From NCBI GenBank assembly GCA_022225965.2, contig JAKJXP020000134.1:37325-101324 (forward strand): a stretch of DNA of 64,000 bases, given 5' to 3'. A model generated the notes under the pieces. The model did no database searches and was not told where the DNA came from. It was given only the letters and a program-made list of their open reading frames with translations. Shown in pieces: positions 36,500 to 49,000 of the stretch. The stretch's first letter is position 1. Every line of letters begins with the position of its first letter. The translations under genes and the position numbers were made by a program. This DNA comes from Diatrype stigma. Its lineage: Eukaryota > Ascomycota > Sordariomycetes > Xylariales > Diatrypaceae.

Positions 36500-38990
36500 A
36501 AAAAAACCTAAAAAACCCTTAAGTTTTATTAAATCGACATTTACCTAAAATCCTTTAATGTTTTTATCCATAACGCCGGTATTAATTTCGATAATACCGA
36601 ATTCCGAAATAAAACTTAATTTATCGGTATTACGTATAAATAAGTTTTAATAAAAGCTTATTGGTTTATTGGCAAAATTAAAAAATATTACGGACTTATC
36701 CGATAAACGTATAAAATTATTTTTAAAGAAATATAAAGCCCATACGCATTCCGCTTATAAATAGCCGTTAAAGCTATTAATAATATAGCAAATCCAAATA
36801 GTTTCGTACTTACTTTATTAATTTTTAAGGCCTATCCGAAAATCAATATGGATTTGCCGTTTACGCCGTTTCAAATCCAAAAAACAATCGCAGCCTAAAA
36901 AGTAATAGCCGAAATTAAAAAAATTAAAGCCCAGCGTTTAATTCGGAACGCATTAAATATTAAAAACGGCCCTAATATCCAAAAAACGTTATTCATATTA
37001 TTACCTTTCGGTAACGAAATACTTATATACCGCAAAAAAAATAAATAATAAGATCCATACAAAGTTATTGCCGTTATTAACAAAAACGTTACAGTCGTTT
37101 CGAATATATCCGGAAAAACCTTTACGTTTAGGAATTCGCATATTAAGCCATATATGTAACCCAAAAATAACGCAAAGCCGCTTTAAAACCTAAAAATCGA
37201 ACTATCCAAACCAAAACCAAGCTTTAATTTAACGAATTACGACATTATTCCGAAAAAAAACCTTAATATATTATTTTTTAACGCAACGTATTTTAACGCA
37301 AAAAAAAAAAACATAACCGCGCCTTAATAATTAAGCTACGAATAAAAAATAAAATTATAGCCCTTAATAAACCATACGAAATTTCGGACATAAAAAAACT
37401 TAATGCTTTATTCGAAAATAATATATTATAACCGATTACTTATAATAAAGCCATTTATTAAAAAGCTACCATTTTTAAGTTCCGAATGATTCGCGAAATT
37501 AAAAAAAAAAATATACCAGGCCCTTACGAAAAATCCCGATTGGTCGTCCAAAAATATAAAAATCCCGACAAAAACTTTATTATAACGTATATTCTTATTA
37601 TTTAAAAAACAAATTAACGATTAATTATAACCTTAATACTTATATTACGATACCAAAGTATAAAGGTTATAATTCGAAACATTACGGTAACCTATATCCA
37701 ATTAAAAACGCCCATAAAACGCACCATTTTTATACGACTATTATCGGAATTAAAAAATAAATATTCCGAAAAAACGATATTACGTATTATAAAGCCGCTA
37801 TATAAATTGGTTAAATCGGATACATATTAATTTAAAACTTATTTTCGCTATTATTAACAAAAGTTATATATAAATCTTTTGCTATTCGATTTATGTTTAT
37901 TAATAATTCGCATCGAATAATTATTCGGCATAATAGGCCTTCAAATTAACGACATTCTTAATATTAACATAATGGATTTTATAAAAAGAAAAAATAAAGC
38001 ATTAATTAAAGCCAATATTAAAACGCATTCGCAGAAAATCCTAAAAAACGGGGCCACCGAAAATTTTAACGGTTTACGCCTAATCGTTTATTTAAAAGAA
38101 AACGGCCTTTTAACGATCCAAAAGAAACAAATTAAAAAGCTAATACTATTTAATTCCAAAATATCGGATATGCCTAAAAAATATATCGAACAAAAAGCCC
38201 GAAAAGCCTATATTTCTTTTATTTACCAATTCGAAGCAGCCTTTAATTATTTTACGGCTATTCAATATACGAAACCTGGCCTTAAAGAAATTAAATTATT
38301 AAACGCCCGGATTTAATAATAAATAAATAATAAGAACCGCGAATTTAATTATATTTAATTAAACCCTTAAAATTTTCGATTATATGTTTTCGTCGATGGA
38401 TCCTTTGCAAATAATAAGGACTTAAACTTATAAATCGAATACGTTATCGTATTTAAAAACGAAAAATTTACGTCCTAAGCTAATAAATTTACCGTCGTTA
38501 GCAATATTATCCATTAATCGTTTACTAAATGCAAAAAAATAATTCGGAACGTTTTCGCTAACGAAATTTATGGCATAATATAAGGCTTTAACGTTAAATA
38601 CGTTATCCATTATATCATTAATACGATCCTAAAACGTTTAACTTTTTTCCGCGCCCCGTTCGTTCTTTATACGGATTCCTTTTTTTTATATCAATACCTA
38701 ATACAAATAAGAAGCACTAACGAAAAACGACTAATAATTAATTTCATAACCCTTCGTTAATTATATAAAAACAAGGAAATAAATAAAATCCGATAAATCC
38801 ATAATAACTGCAACCCAATTAACGCCATAACGAAAGCGTTCCTTAATAAATCGATAAAGTCGTTAATTAATCGCAACGAAGTTAATATAAAATTAAAAAA
38901 ATGAATAAAGAAAAAATAATAATTCAAAAAATAAAACGTTATATAATTAAATCGACGGCATAATTCGCGATTAAATCGCAAAAAAAAACA
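36500..38990 (+). pseudogene. Relic integrase, reverse transcriptase and RNase H of the inner copia element
   Basis: Integrase-like remains lie at about 36550-36880. A GPY-region-like segment (RNALNIKNGP, PYKVIAVI) follows at about 36940-37150. Reverse transcriptase starts near 37380 with PYEKSRLVVQKY at about 37518-37553. The longest surviving frame, 37972-38316, is the C-terminal part of this domain. RNase H motifs (FVDGSFANNKDL, CTD-like and NPINAITK remnants) run to about 38850. Many stops are TAA or TAG, as produced by RIP. No functional protein can be made. Confidence 0.85.
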
Positions 38991-38997
38991 AAATAAA

Positions 38998-39182
38998 TAA
39001 TGGTTATATTCCAACGCGCTAATACGCGTTGCCATTATATAAGCAAGCTAGTCCTATATAACTGCAGGCTTTCGCCAGCAATTCCTTAAATAGACTTCTT
39101 TTTACTTTAAACACTTTAATACATAACCGTCTTACCTAATTGTTATTTACTTTCTTTAATTATACGTACGTACCTACTAACA
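38998..39182 (+). repeat. 3' LTR of the inner copia element
   Basis: 185 bp, pairs with 33059-33243. Followed immediately by CTTAA at 39183-39187. Confidence 0.92.
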
Positions 39183-40259
39183 CTTAATTAAATACGTCAA
39201 TATTAAAGCGAAGATTTATAAGGTTTACGTTTCGAATAAATATATTATTATTTATATCCGTAATATACGCTTTATTAAAAAAATACTAAATAAAAGGGCT
39301 AATACTAATAAAAATATATAATACGTTATCGAATTCGTTAATCCGGAATCCAAAAATGAAATACCTTAACCGGAAACGATAATACAATACAATTTAAGCA
39401 TAACGGAAAACCCTATTGCGAAACGAAAACATACCGAAACGAAAGTTATAACCTTTTAATAACGCATTAAAACCCCTTTAAAAAAGCATAACGAAAACGA
39501 TTCCGAATATAAAAAAGGTAACAAATAGCTTTATTCGCCGCCCGAATTTCTTATTTCGAAATAATAATTGCTAAAAAAAAATAACAGGATAAAAAAAATT
39601 AATAAAAACAAAATAATAATTATATTTAAAATAAAGAATATTAAAATAACGAAGATTATATTTCCGATTATACCGAATAATTCCTTTAAGCCTAGGAATA
39701 AAAAAATCCGATAATTCCGAAAAAAAAGTATTTCGAAAAAACAATCGAAAACCTTAAGAAAAAATATCCTTTCGGTAATAAAGTATTAAATTCCGCCTTA
39801 AATTCGATTACGATAAATAATTCATAAAAAAAACCCATTATTCGAAAGTTTGCCCGTAATAAAAATAAAAAAAAATAAATTACAAAATCCTTTTTAATAC
39901 GCGTTTCAAATCGATGCCGCCGAAGCCTTTTTTTTAATACTTTATTCGCCCTTTATACGAATAAAAAAAGAATCTTTTTATAAGACCCGTAATAAATTCA
40001 TCCGGGTATTAACGGAATACGCCTTATTTATATTAAAAATAAAAAAAAATAATAATACCGAAATTCGTTAAAACAATGAAAAAAGCAAAAAAAGACCTTA
40101 TTTTTTAAAAGCAATAACAACCGGCTTTTAAAATATAATATAATAATTTAATAAAAAGCAATATATTTAACTTAATTCCTTTTTTCTTTAAAACTAAGGC
40201 CTTATCGTTAAAGTAAATAACGGATTAACGATTTAACGTTAATAATAAGTAAATTCGAA

Positions 40260-41620
40260 ACCGAATCCGACTGGTAATTTATGGGAATTTCGAAGCAAAG
40301 AATAATTATGCAATACAAAATATATATTCGGCTATTGCCGACGTTATATCCATTAGAATTTTCTTTACCTTTATGGCTATTTTTAACTTAAAAAGTTAAT
40401 TCTACGATATAAAAATAGCTTTTTTTAATGCTACTCCTTTTAAAGATTATAATATATACGTTTATTAATCGAAAAGATACAATAACGGAACGAATAAGAT
40501 TTAAAAACTTAAATAAACGTTATACGGTTTATAAAAAGCCTTTATTTAATAATACCGTATCTTTACGAAGGTTTTAAAAAAAATCGGATTTAAGCCGATA
40601 ATATAAAACCTATATTTATTTAAATACGAAACAATAAGAAAGCTTTTTTTGATATATATTAATAATATTCTCGTTATAAACAAAATAATTATCGAATATT
40701 ACCGAATTCGGAATAAATTATAAGCGTTTTTTTAATTAAAGGACTTAAAGGAAATTATAAAGTTCTTTAAATACGTTATTAAACGTAATAAGCGCTTATA
40801 AAAAGTTTTCCTTATTTAGGAAAATTATATTCGGAAAATAATTAATAAATACGAAAAGCAATTAAAGAAAATAACTAAAACCCTTTAACGGCCCGAATTG
40901 GTAATTCCCGTTACTTAAATCCCCCTTTTTTATTTAAATAACGGCAATATATTAAAAAAATAGGTTTACTTAATTATTTTTTAATAAATAGTTGCTTAAA
41001 TATTTTCTTTATAATAAATAAGCTATATAAATCGAATTCGAAACCGAAAAAGGTTTATCGAAACTTATTGAATTATTTTTGGCATTATTTTAATATAACG
41101 GTAAAATTCGAAATAACTTTAAAAGGTAATTATAAAATTACGGATTTAATAATAAGGATTTTTATTAACGTTATTTTTTACGATAATTTGGAATCCCGTT
41201 TTTTTATCGGTATCCATATAATTCTATTCGCCGGAAAGCCGATATATTAAAAAACGAAAAAATAATCGATAATTATATTTAACAATATTAAAACGGAATT
41301 TATTAATTTTATTTTTATCGAAATAAATGGCATTTAAATTAACTTTATATTAATCGAATTAAATTATTCCTAATAAAAGCTTTATATTATATTTACGGAT
41401 TTGAAAAACGCAATAGCAATAACGTTAAATTCGTTAAATATAATAAAAACGCAATACGTAAATGCCCGATATAAATGGATTATTAACAAAATCGAAAAGG
41501 GTGTTTTCCGATTGTTTTATATTAAGACGGACGATATAATCGCAAACGGCCTTACGAAGGCCCTTTAAGCGGAAAAATATAAGTAATTCGTACGGCAAAT
41601 AGGATTGGACCTATATTAAT
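40260..41620 (+). pseudogene. Relic reverse transcriptase and RNase H of the outer copia element
   Basis: Reverse-transcriptase remains run from about 40300. The active-site box at 40655-40666 reads Tyr-Ile-Asn-Asn where copia enzymes have Tyr-Val-Asp-Asp, a change explained by three G-to-A transitions. RNase H-like remains include the frame at 41068-41250 (YDNLESRFFIGIHIILFAG). The C-terminal segment at about 41480-41620 includes IIANGLTKAL and FVRQIGLD. Numerous stops interrupt it. Confidence 0.85.
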
Positions 41621-41831
41621 GAAATTAAAGCGGTTATATAAATAATCGTTAATCGGCTATAACCTTTATTTCGATATGATATACCGTAACGGCGTAAAAT
41701 AGCAAATTAAAAGTTCTTATATTTCGAAAAGTATCGTATATTTAAATGGAATAATACTAGTTAATTTCCAAACTTAATATAAAAAAAATGCTAAAAACGG
41801 CTTCGTTTTTCGAAGGCGTTTAAGGGATTAT

Positions 41832-41967
41832 ATTGCGTAATTAATGTTTTAATGGCATTACTTATACTTAAGCAATCGCCTTTTAGTATTTTACTTATTT
41901 AAATTTCTTTAAATTTATATTATTAGTTTTTTTCTTATAATTACTTTTTGCTTTATACTTGTAATAA
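41832..41967 (+). repeat. 3' LTR of the outer copia element
   Basis: 136 bp, pairs with 29807-29942. More AT-rich than its partner. Followed by target duplication ATAAT at 41968-41972. Ordinary base composition resumes within about 80 bases. Confidence 0.85.
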
Positions 41968-41972
41968 ATAAT

Positions 41973-42676
41973 ATATAATATAACAATACCATAAAGCTAA
42001 GCTTTTATATTTTACTTTATAATAACAAAGACAAATTCATATCGTTGTGTTTTAAGTAATCCCACCCCTTTTCTTAGATGGATAAGGGCCAAAATCACAT
42101 TGCGATAGAGTTTGGTTAGAGAGTGTTCCGGGTTATGAGCGCCGCTGCAACTATAGAGCTAGGAAGGTGCATAGCGTTTAACGGTATGCGGCTAGCCTAT
42201 GATTCAGTAATACCTAGCACGAACATAACTTCCATATCGCCTACTAATAGGTATGAGAGTAAGATCATGATGTGTAGGTACTGAAGCGACTCACTTGTGG
42301 GAATAGAGGCCGTCTGCCTACAGGAACATGATCATAACACGCTATATACGTGTATATAATGAGACCACTGAAGACTATAGGTACAAGGGAGTACCAAATA
42401 TCGTGTAATATCCAAAAATGGTTGCCCCCCTTTCTTGCGGCCATGTACGGAATACTTATAAAGGAAGAATAAATATATAAATATATATAACGAAATGAAC
42501 CCGAAACAAAATCACCAGTCGAAATTATGTCATAATATCAAGCCATTCTTGACACCGTACCAATTCCCATAACCTAAAAGCCGAAGGGTAACGTTACCCC
42601 GACACATGTGTTTTGAGTGATGCACATCCGCCAGGGTGGGTGAAGGTCACCGGAAATGCTATCTGCTGCTCAGCTC
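41973..42676. other. Right flank of the RIP island
   Basis: Mixed composition, no gene seen. It has a TATATAAATATATATAACG stretch near 42472. The region is downstream of the - strand gene that follows. Confidence 0.5.
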
Positions 42677-43500
42677 CTAACGACCAAGATGGATTTTCAT
42701 GTAGAGTCCGTAATCCTCTGTATCGTTCGAGTGAACTTCCGTGTTTTTAGGCTCCCAAAAGAAATCGACCCTAACAATAACGGCGTTGCCGGTCTCGTCC
42801 GCATTTTCTTCGAGCATTTTCCTGAGACCGATGATGAAAACATTGTTCGTTTCTGGAATTTTTGGCCAAGTATCAGTGCACGGTAACTTCCAGTAAGATT
42901 CTTACTGGTGTTAATGACAGGGTGGCTGAAATATCTCCACCAGTATCAAGTCGCTAACACTAAGTCTTCTCGACTGGAATACCACTTACAGAAGATGAAG
43001 AAAAGGTCAAAGAGAAAAGAGAAAAGGGAGAAGAAGAAGATACTGTGCAGTAAGATGAACTCACCAAGCTCAGCCCACCCCGAGCTACCCACAACTATAG
43101 AGTTCCAGACATTCAATACTTGCTGGGTCCGTCTCAGGACGTAAGAGGCATTGGTCATGGCCGATCGAACTTCGGTATTCGTAACGTACCAATACCCCAC
43201 AGAGTTCAAGCTGGCGAGGCTGCCGCGGTAGTGGTCCCAGACCTCACGGATTACTTCGCGGGCTCTGATGCGGTTATTCTCAAGGAGAATATCGATGCTG
43301 AAGATCACGTAGTCCTCGGAGGATGCCGCGAAGTACCAGGGAAATCGCACATTGTGTCTGTCTACCTTTGTGATCTTCCCAAACTTCCATGAGGCCGCCG
43401 TCGTCCCCGGGTACTGGACCTCGAGGTAGTGCAGAAGTCCTTCGTTTTGGTTCCTGCGCAGGTTCTCCTCCCGGATTGTGAGTCGATTTGTGCTCGGCAT
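42677..43500 (-). CDS. Unrecognised two-exon protein, 203 aa
   Basis: Exon 1 43500-43065 and exon 2 42852-42677 are joined across a 212-nt GTGAGT...CCAG intron to give 203 aa. The join (AEL|ETNNVFIIGLRKMLEE) is in phase. Exon 2 by itself is hidden because it has no ATG. The protein reads as a compact soluble domain: N-terminal charged segment, then EVQYPGTTAASWKFGKI, YVIFSIDILLENNRIRAREVI and, in exon 2, AVIVRVDFFWEPKNTEV. No signal peptide or membrane segment is seen. The hydrophobic run that a one-exon reading would give is intron sequence. I know no family. It lies 700 bases from the RIP island, in the accessory compartment, and could be lineage-specific. The intron might be split by an undetected small exon. 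Confidence 0.6.
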
Positions 43501-44995
43501 ATCGAGGATTCTGCGATGGAGGGCTGTCTAAGTGTATTGGCTGATGGACCGCTGGTATAATATTCTATAGAATGAGTCGCAGGGGGTTCGACTTCTACGT
43601 GGAAAGGGGTCGTATGAAAATTCATGTGCAGTACCAGGTGGGATATATGGAGGAGCGATACTGCCCCTTTATATATATTGAACTTTGTGTAGCCGTCCTA
43701 GTGATGGCTTGTGACCCAATCAGGCATATATATTGGAATTCCCGAAGGAAGGTCTGGTGTAACGCCTACAGTCATGAGATAGACCAGCAAAACTTATATA
43801 TATATATTGTGAATCATACAGAAGATGTTAGTAGGCACAAACATACATTGGAACGCGGTATGCTACATTTGAAGTCTCTTTATATGTGGTGTTCGTAACC
43901 CATTCATTCAGCGCACTACTAGAAGTGATGATATACAACAAACAGCTCTTGAGGAATGCTGCAATCTGTGATAGGGCATTTAACGCGACTGCTGTAACTT
44001 GGACAGGTAAGTAATGCATTGCTGACGGTGTGATATAAGAGGAAATGGGTGGATGGCGAAAGAGTACGATGAAGTGAATTGTGAATCAACGCGTGCTGTG
44101 ACTCGCCGAATTCCAATAAGGTATGACGCCGTGTGGTAAAATCCTAGCAAAGCTCATTCCAGCGGCTTTGTACTTATATTCGAAACCGGTCACCAATTTG
44201 GAGCTGAAGACTCATGCAGTGAATATTCCATGCCATTGAGAACGACCGGTGTCTGGAATGAGTCACTAAACCAATCCACAACTAACAGACCGAATGGGTC
44301 CATTGATTCGGTCACTCAACTTCGAAGGAACATATAAATCGCCAGGGGAAGGTATCACGAACGCAGTTTCTGAGTTAGCCGAGACCCTACCGCCTTTAAG
44401 CCCTTGCTGGAGGTGTGGCCATTATAGGGGCTGGATAGGAGAGTTTGGATTACATAATGCAGTGATCAGCATATAGCGGCTTGGCACGTATTAGATACAA
44501 TATAGAGCGCTTCCGCCCCCCAAACTAGAGATAGGGGCTTATTCCGTCTGTATGACAATATGTCTGTTTCCTAACCGAATTACCATTTATCTCCTGAATG
44601 TTACCGGAAGTATGCAGCAGCGAGAGGGCTTGGCCAGAATCAAGCAGGTACAAGGGCAGACGGCCAACCACTAGACTTCTATCAGAGGATATTGTACTAG
44701 GATGCTTATAACATGTTCGACCTATGAGCGAGTGATAGACAGTACTGGATGAAGATTAGAGCAGATGACCTTCTTCCTTGTCCTCCTTGCCGAAATTGGT
44801 ATAAGAGTGCCATCAAGGTGACACTTCCGGAGACTTTCCGGAGACTTCGCCATCAGCTCGCCCAAGCATATAAGGCTGCCAAAACCAGCCGTTTTATGGA
44901 AGTTGGGATTGAAAACCACATAGCTAGACATCTCTCAGTATTTACTTCATTATATCATACAAATTTCTGCTACCTACCTGCATACCAGATCCAAA
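43501..44995. other. Divergent spacer
   Basis: Between the 42677-43500 gene (-) and the methyltransferase (+). Short accidental frames only. It contains ATATATATATTG near 43796 and a duplicated CTTCCGGAGACTTTCCGGAGACTT near 44824-44847. No gene is supported. Confidence 0.45.
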
Positions 44996-46013
44996 ATGAC
45001 GAGCATCAACCAAAAGGAGCTCCAGAGTCTCTTCAGCAGCGCCAGTGACGGTAACGATGACCAACGTCTCGAAGAGCTCATCGCCGACATTGATCGGATC
45101 ATGCGGTTACCGGCCAAAAACATGCTCGCCGGCATAGGTCTCGATGATTCAACTACAGCACCCTTCTCGCTACTAGATCACGCCTGCGGGATCGGCCCCG
45201 TCGCAGCTGAGCTACAAGACCGAGTCAACAGCAAGGTGCTCGCAAAGAGCGAGGTTCTCTGCGCGGACTTCAATGCCAACCCCGTGGAAACCTTCAAGCG
45301 TAGGATCGCTCTGGAGGGCTGGTCCAATATCAAGACCGCTGTTCTCGATGCCCAGGTATGTCGCACCGCAGCAAGCTCCGATATCATAAACAAGGAAATC
45401 TCACCTATTCGTAGGATTCGAAGCTCCCGGATGCGTCGTTCTCGCATATCACCATTAACTTTGCTATGCATCTGATCCCGAATCCGCAGGCAGCGCTGCG
45501 AGGTAGGCGAGCTTGTATCACCCATGAGTCGTGCTAGATTTACTCACCATGTGGCTAGACACCATGAGGATCCTACAACCGGGCGGAACGTTCGGCTTCA
45601 CTGTCTGGCACAAGGACAACGAAGCGTGGGCGCCAGACATGAGGTCCTGCTTCGACGCGCTGCCCTTCGATGCCCCAATGCCGAACCCGCTGCCGATGGC
45701 ACCACACGGGCAGGTACAGTTCACGGAGAGCGAGGGCCTCGAGAGAGAGCTGAGAGACCACGGATTCGTGGATATCGAGACCAAGACTGTTACCTTCACG
45801 CACCACATCGAAAGCGCCGAGCATTATCTCAGGAGCTTCGACATGATGAAGCAGTGGATGATGAACATGATGTGGAGCGAAGAGAGCAAGGAGAGGGCCA
45901 AGTACGTACTCGACACTCATATCGTGAAGCACCTCAAGGAGAAACATAACAATCAGGGGTGGGACCTGACTTGGAAGTGCATCGTCGTGGCATGCCAGAA
46001 GCCGACCGTGTAG
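44996..46013 (+). CDS. Class I SAM-dependent methyltransferase, 300 aa
   Basis: Exons 44996-45355, 45415-45502 and 45559-46013 give 300 aa. Introns are 59 and 56 nt with donors GTATGT and GTAGGC. Motif I is LLDHACGIGPVAAEL (residues about 59-73), the SAM-binding glycine loop, followed by an acidic strand (CADFNANPV). After the splices the sequence continues LPDASFSHITINFAMHLIPNP and then ILQPGGTFGFTVWHKDN, the typical motif IV to post-IV order of UbiE/Methyltransf_11-type enzymes. The C-terminal part is helical with a Met-rich stretch (MMKQWMMNMMW). Such enzymes methylate small molecules, often in secondary metabolism, but no other biosynthetic gene lies nearby, so the substrate is unknown. 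The spliced second exon, only 88 nt, carries the key strand. Confidence 0.85.
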
Positions 46014-49000
46014 GTCTGAAGACATGGTGTTTCTGGGTGATATGTTAGATATGTCGCTTTTGTATAGGGCCGGATTGTATTGGAATATTGGTCTTTTTTC
46101 AATTTACAGGACGCTCATTGTAATACAGTGGATGTCTCTTCTGGTCTATTACCTACTTTGAAGCATATGATGATGGTTGAGTATCAGCGTCCTTCATCCT
46201 AGTCGTTGAAAATGAAAATAGTTGCTAGATGTATGCCGGACAAAGTAAATCTAGCCTGTTTCCTTATGAGATAGGTAGTAACTAAATATACCACCTAGCC
46301 CCTGAATCTTAGAATGGATCAAACATTGAAGATCTCTTATATGGGGTTCCTTACGTACCTTGTGTCTCCTATCCTCGGCATGACTCTCCAACCTGACTGG
46401 CAATCACTAACCCCAAGCTAGGCCCTGTTTGAAATTGGAGGGCTTGGAGTTGGGATGACAATTTGAGTGAGTAGTGACTGGATTCTGCTAGTTTATTGAG
46501 TACGTAAACCATCCTATTCCGGCTTAACCACCTTACGTCCTCCGCAGTTTCGAAAACGGATCAAGGCCTATGGTACCTAGGCTTTGGTCCCATCTTCATC
46601 AAGTGTGATTGCCCAAATGGCCTTCATCCAGACATGGGTTACGTTGTTGGGCTTATATTGCGTCTGGTGCTTCGATCTTCCAGACTGTGACGCAACAGGC
46701 TTCTACGACTGTGTTCCCGAACAAAAAGCTGTATGACTATAATGGTGATGGTAGCATCGACTTTGTTTATGTCGAGACCAGGTGACTGGCTTCCTCATCT
46801 AAGAGTTTCTGGGGATTTAGCTTCGATGGAATACGCAGATTAGTGCTGGACCAGGAACATTCAATAACTAGGCTACTATTCACTATGACATGGGTTGTCT
46901 GTCTGTGTAAGATAGAGGGCTATTTCGAATGGCCACAGACAGACAGAACCTTCTTATCACCCTTATAAACAGTATTCTGACCCCTATCCAAACGCCCCCC
47001 TATATGGCTTGTAAGGCTACAATCCCACTTTAGCCAGACGTTGGAGTGATGCCCTACGTGTGTCCTGTGTCCTGATTTTCTCGTAGCCTCAGGTCCTAAT
47101 CCTTAATACTACCCATACTACATACTAGACATTGTAGAGTCTTCATATGGACAATATACCAAGACAAACACTCGCATGGTTCAGTGTCAGTCGGTACTTT
47201 ACATGAAGCTGTGTATAAAGAAATAGATACTGGATATATTGCTGAACATCCTGACACACTGGGCCATAGCATCACTACCCAGGGAAACCAACCAGGCCAC
47301 TTCGTGAAATGGCAGACCGTTACACAGCTAACGCAAAGTAGCCGTACTACAGCCACTCTTTACCGGGGCACCGCATCGAGTCCTCCCAACGCCCACGGGA
47401 GCACAGCATGACGGCGGCGACGAGCATCACCTTGGCGTTCAAGGAGGCGACGCATGCACCCCAAGGCAGTGGCCAAGAACCGGGATAGCAGATACATAGC
47501 AGCAGGCGCTGGTCCAGCCGGTATCTTTGCATCTTGATGCATGCCTCCACCGCCGCTAAGGTAAACCCCATCTTCGCACACGCACCTTTTTTCTCCGACT
47601 ATGCCCTCTGCCCCCATTCCCTTCCCGTAGTACTCAAAAGTCGGAGCCGGGATCAAGGCTGTCGCGGTTACCTCCCTTGTGTCGCCGAGATGGCTGCGGT
47701 CCCTCCCCTACGCTGCTGGCTTACCGGGAATTTAGTCACGACAACCAGTACCTAGGAGGCAAAGGGGGAAGTGTCACTGCTGCTTGTATAACTACTAGGG
47801 ACATACAGCGGCGGGTGGGGGAATCTTGCATATTGAGGAATGTCAAACAAGTTATGAATGCTCTAGCTACGAAATACCTAGGGTTCCATGGTTTGATAAG
47901 TGAGCCCCCTTTTACTAGATAATGAATTACACAGCCATCGGTGGTGAACTCAATTCGGTAGTGCGCTGTGGTATTCAACTCAGCAACGGCCCCCTGAACT
48001 CATATATATTTACCTCCGATTATTGTGGGTGCAAGAAGAGTCGCGGCCGCAGCAGCATCAGGAGGATGCCACAGCGCGGGGCTAAGAGGGGGTGACAACG
48101 GCAAGCCATCACGGCGGTGCTACACTAACCTACGCTACCGAGACAGCCGAGCGGCCGGGATGCCCTTTGCGCTGCGGGCAGGGGAGTGTGAAGTGGGACA
48201 CCCGAGCCTAATTGAACGACATTTTTGGCGACTGGGAGATGGGGGCGTCGCGTCACGAACTCATTCGGGATAAATGCCCCGTTGGTGTCCCCAAGATCTT
48301 TGTGCTAGGTATGAGTTACTGAGAAAGATAAACTATGTTTGTTCTTCGATTTTGTCATTCAGCTTAATTGGGTTTTCTCGCACTGACATAGAGATCCTAG
48401 GGCTGTAAACATGACATGGGACACATGTCTCTAATGATAAGTGCTCACCGTGATACGCAAAGTAATTATAGGAGGTCGTATCACCACGACAACCAGGCTT
48501 CATATCACAGAAGATGCTCGTAACCGGCTTGTGAGGCATGATGCAACAAGCAGAATTGATGCTTAGATCGACGCATAGGCTATTGAATACGGCTGATCTA
48601 GTATTGGCATTGACCCAGCTTTTATCCCAGGGTGGACTCGGAAAGGGGAAGGCCTGCTTGCTGTGTCTTGGATTTCTCAGCTTGGAACTGGTGGCGTATG
48701 CTTATGAGCTACTGTCATGGATTATTGAGCACTTCATCACCAGATAGACAATGGCAAGTAGCTACATAATTATTCCAGTATTCTAGAGGAAGCTTCAGCT
48801 TTCTTATCGGCTCTCGGTATATTGTACTGCTAATCTACGCAAGAGATTCATAACAAGTGGTGTGTGTTACTTGAATGCATGGGCACTCATGCAGCGAAGA
48901 ATGCGTTAGGCAAGATTCCGTATTCGTGATTGTAGTAAGTAGGTGTGAACTTAGGTATGCGAAGACGACGGACACTGCCGTATCTGAGCTCTATCATCTA

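Larger units (their letters stand above)
33059..39182 (+). mobile_element. Inner Ty1/copia LTR retrotransposon nested in the outer one
   Basis: 6,124 bp with 185-bp LTRs at both ends and a perfect 5-bp target duplication CTTAA (33054-33058 and 39183-39187). It is inserted into the pol region of the outer element in the same orientation. Relic Pol motifs read left to right on +: integrase core and C-terminus (about 36500-37200), reverse transcriptase (about 37380-38320) and RNase H (about 38330-38990). It differs from the outer element in LTR sequence and in RNase H sequence, so it is a different copia family. It is RIP-degraded throughout. The first 70 bases of the LTRs are the least altered. 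Confidence 0.92.
29807..41967 (+). mobile_element. Outer Ty1/copia LTR retrotransposon, RIP-degraded and interrupted
   Basis: Direct 136-bp terminal repeats at 29807-29942 and 41832-41967 are bounded on both sides by ATAAT (29802-29806 and 41968-41972), a 5-bp target duplication. Without the inserted inner element and its duplicated target it is about 6.0 kb. Relic coding runs on the + strand in copia order. Gag-like and protease remains lie left of the insertion, reverse transcriptase and RNase H right of it. The reverse-transcriptase-before-RNase-H order and the C-terminal GLTKAL motif (about 41552) support copia rather than gypsy. Base composition changes abruptly at the LTR edges. All coding frames are broken by stop codons from C-to-T and G-to-A changes. 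Confidence 0.9.

Noticed and set aside
34436..37164. Short minus-strand frames inside the RIP island
   Set aside because: Both copia elements are in + orientation; these are antisense remnants of mutated Pol.
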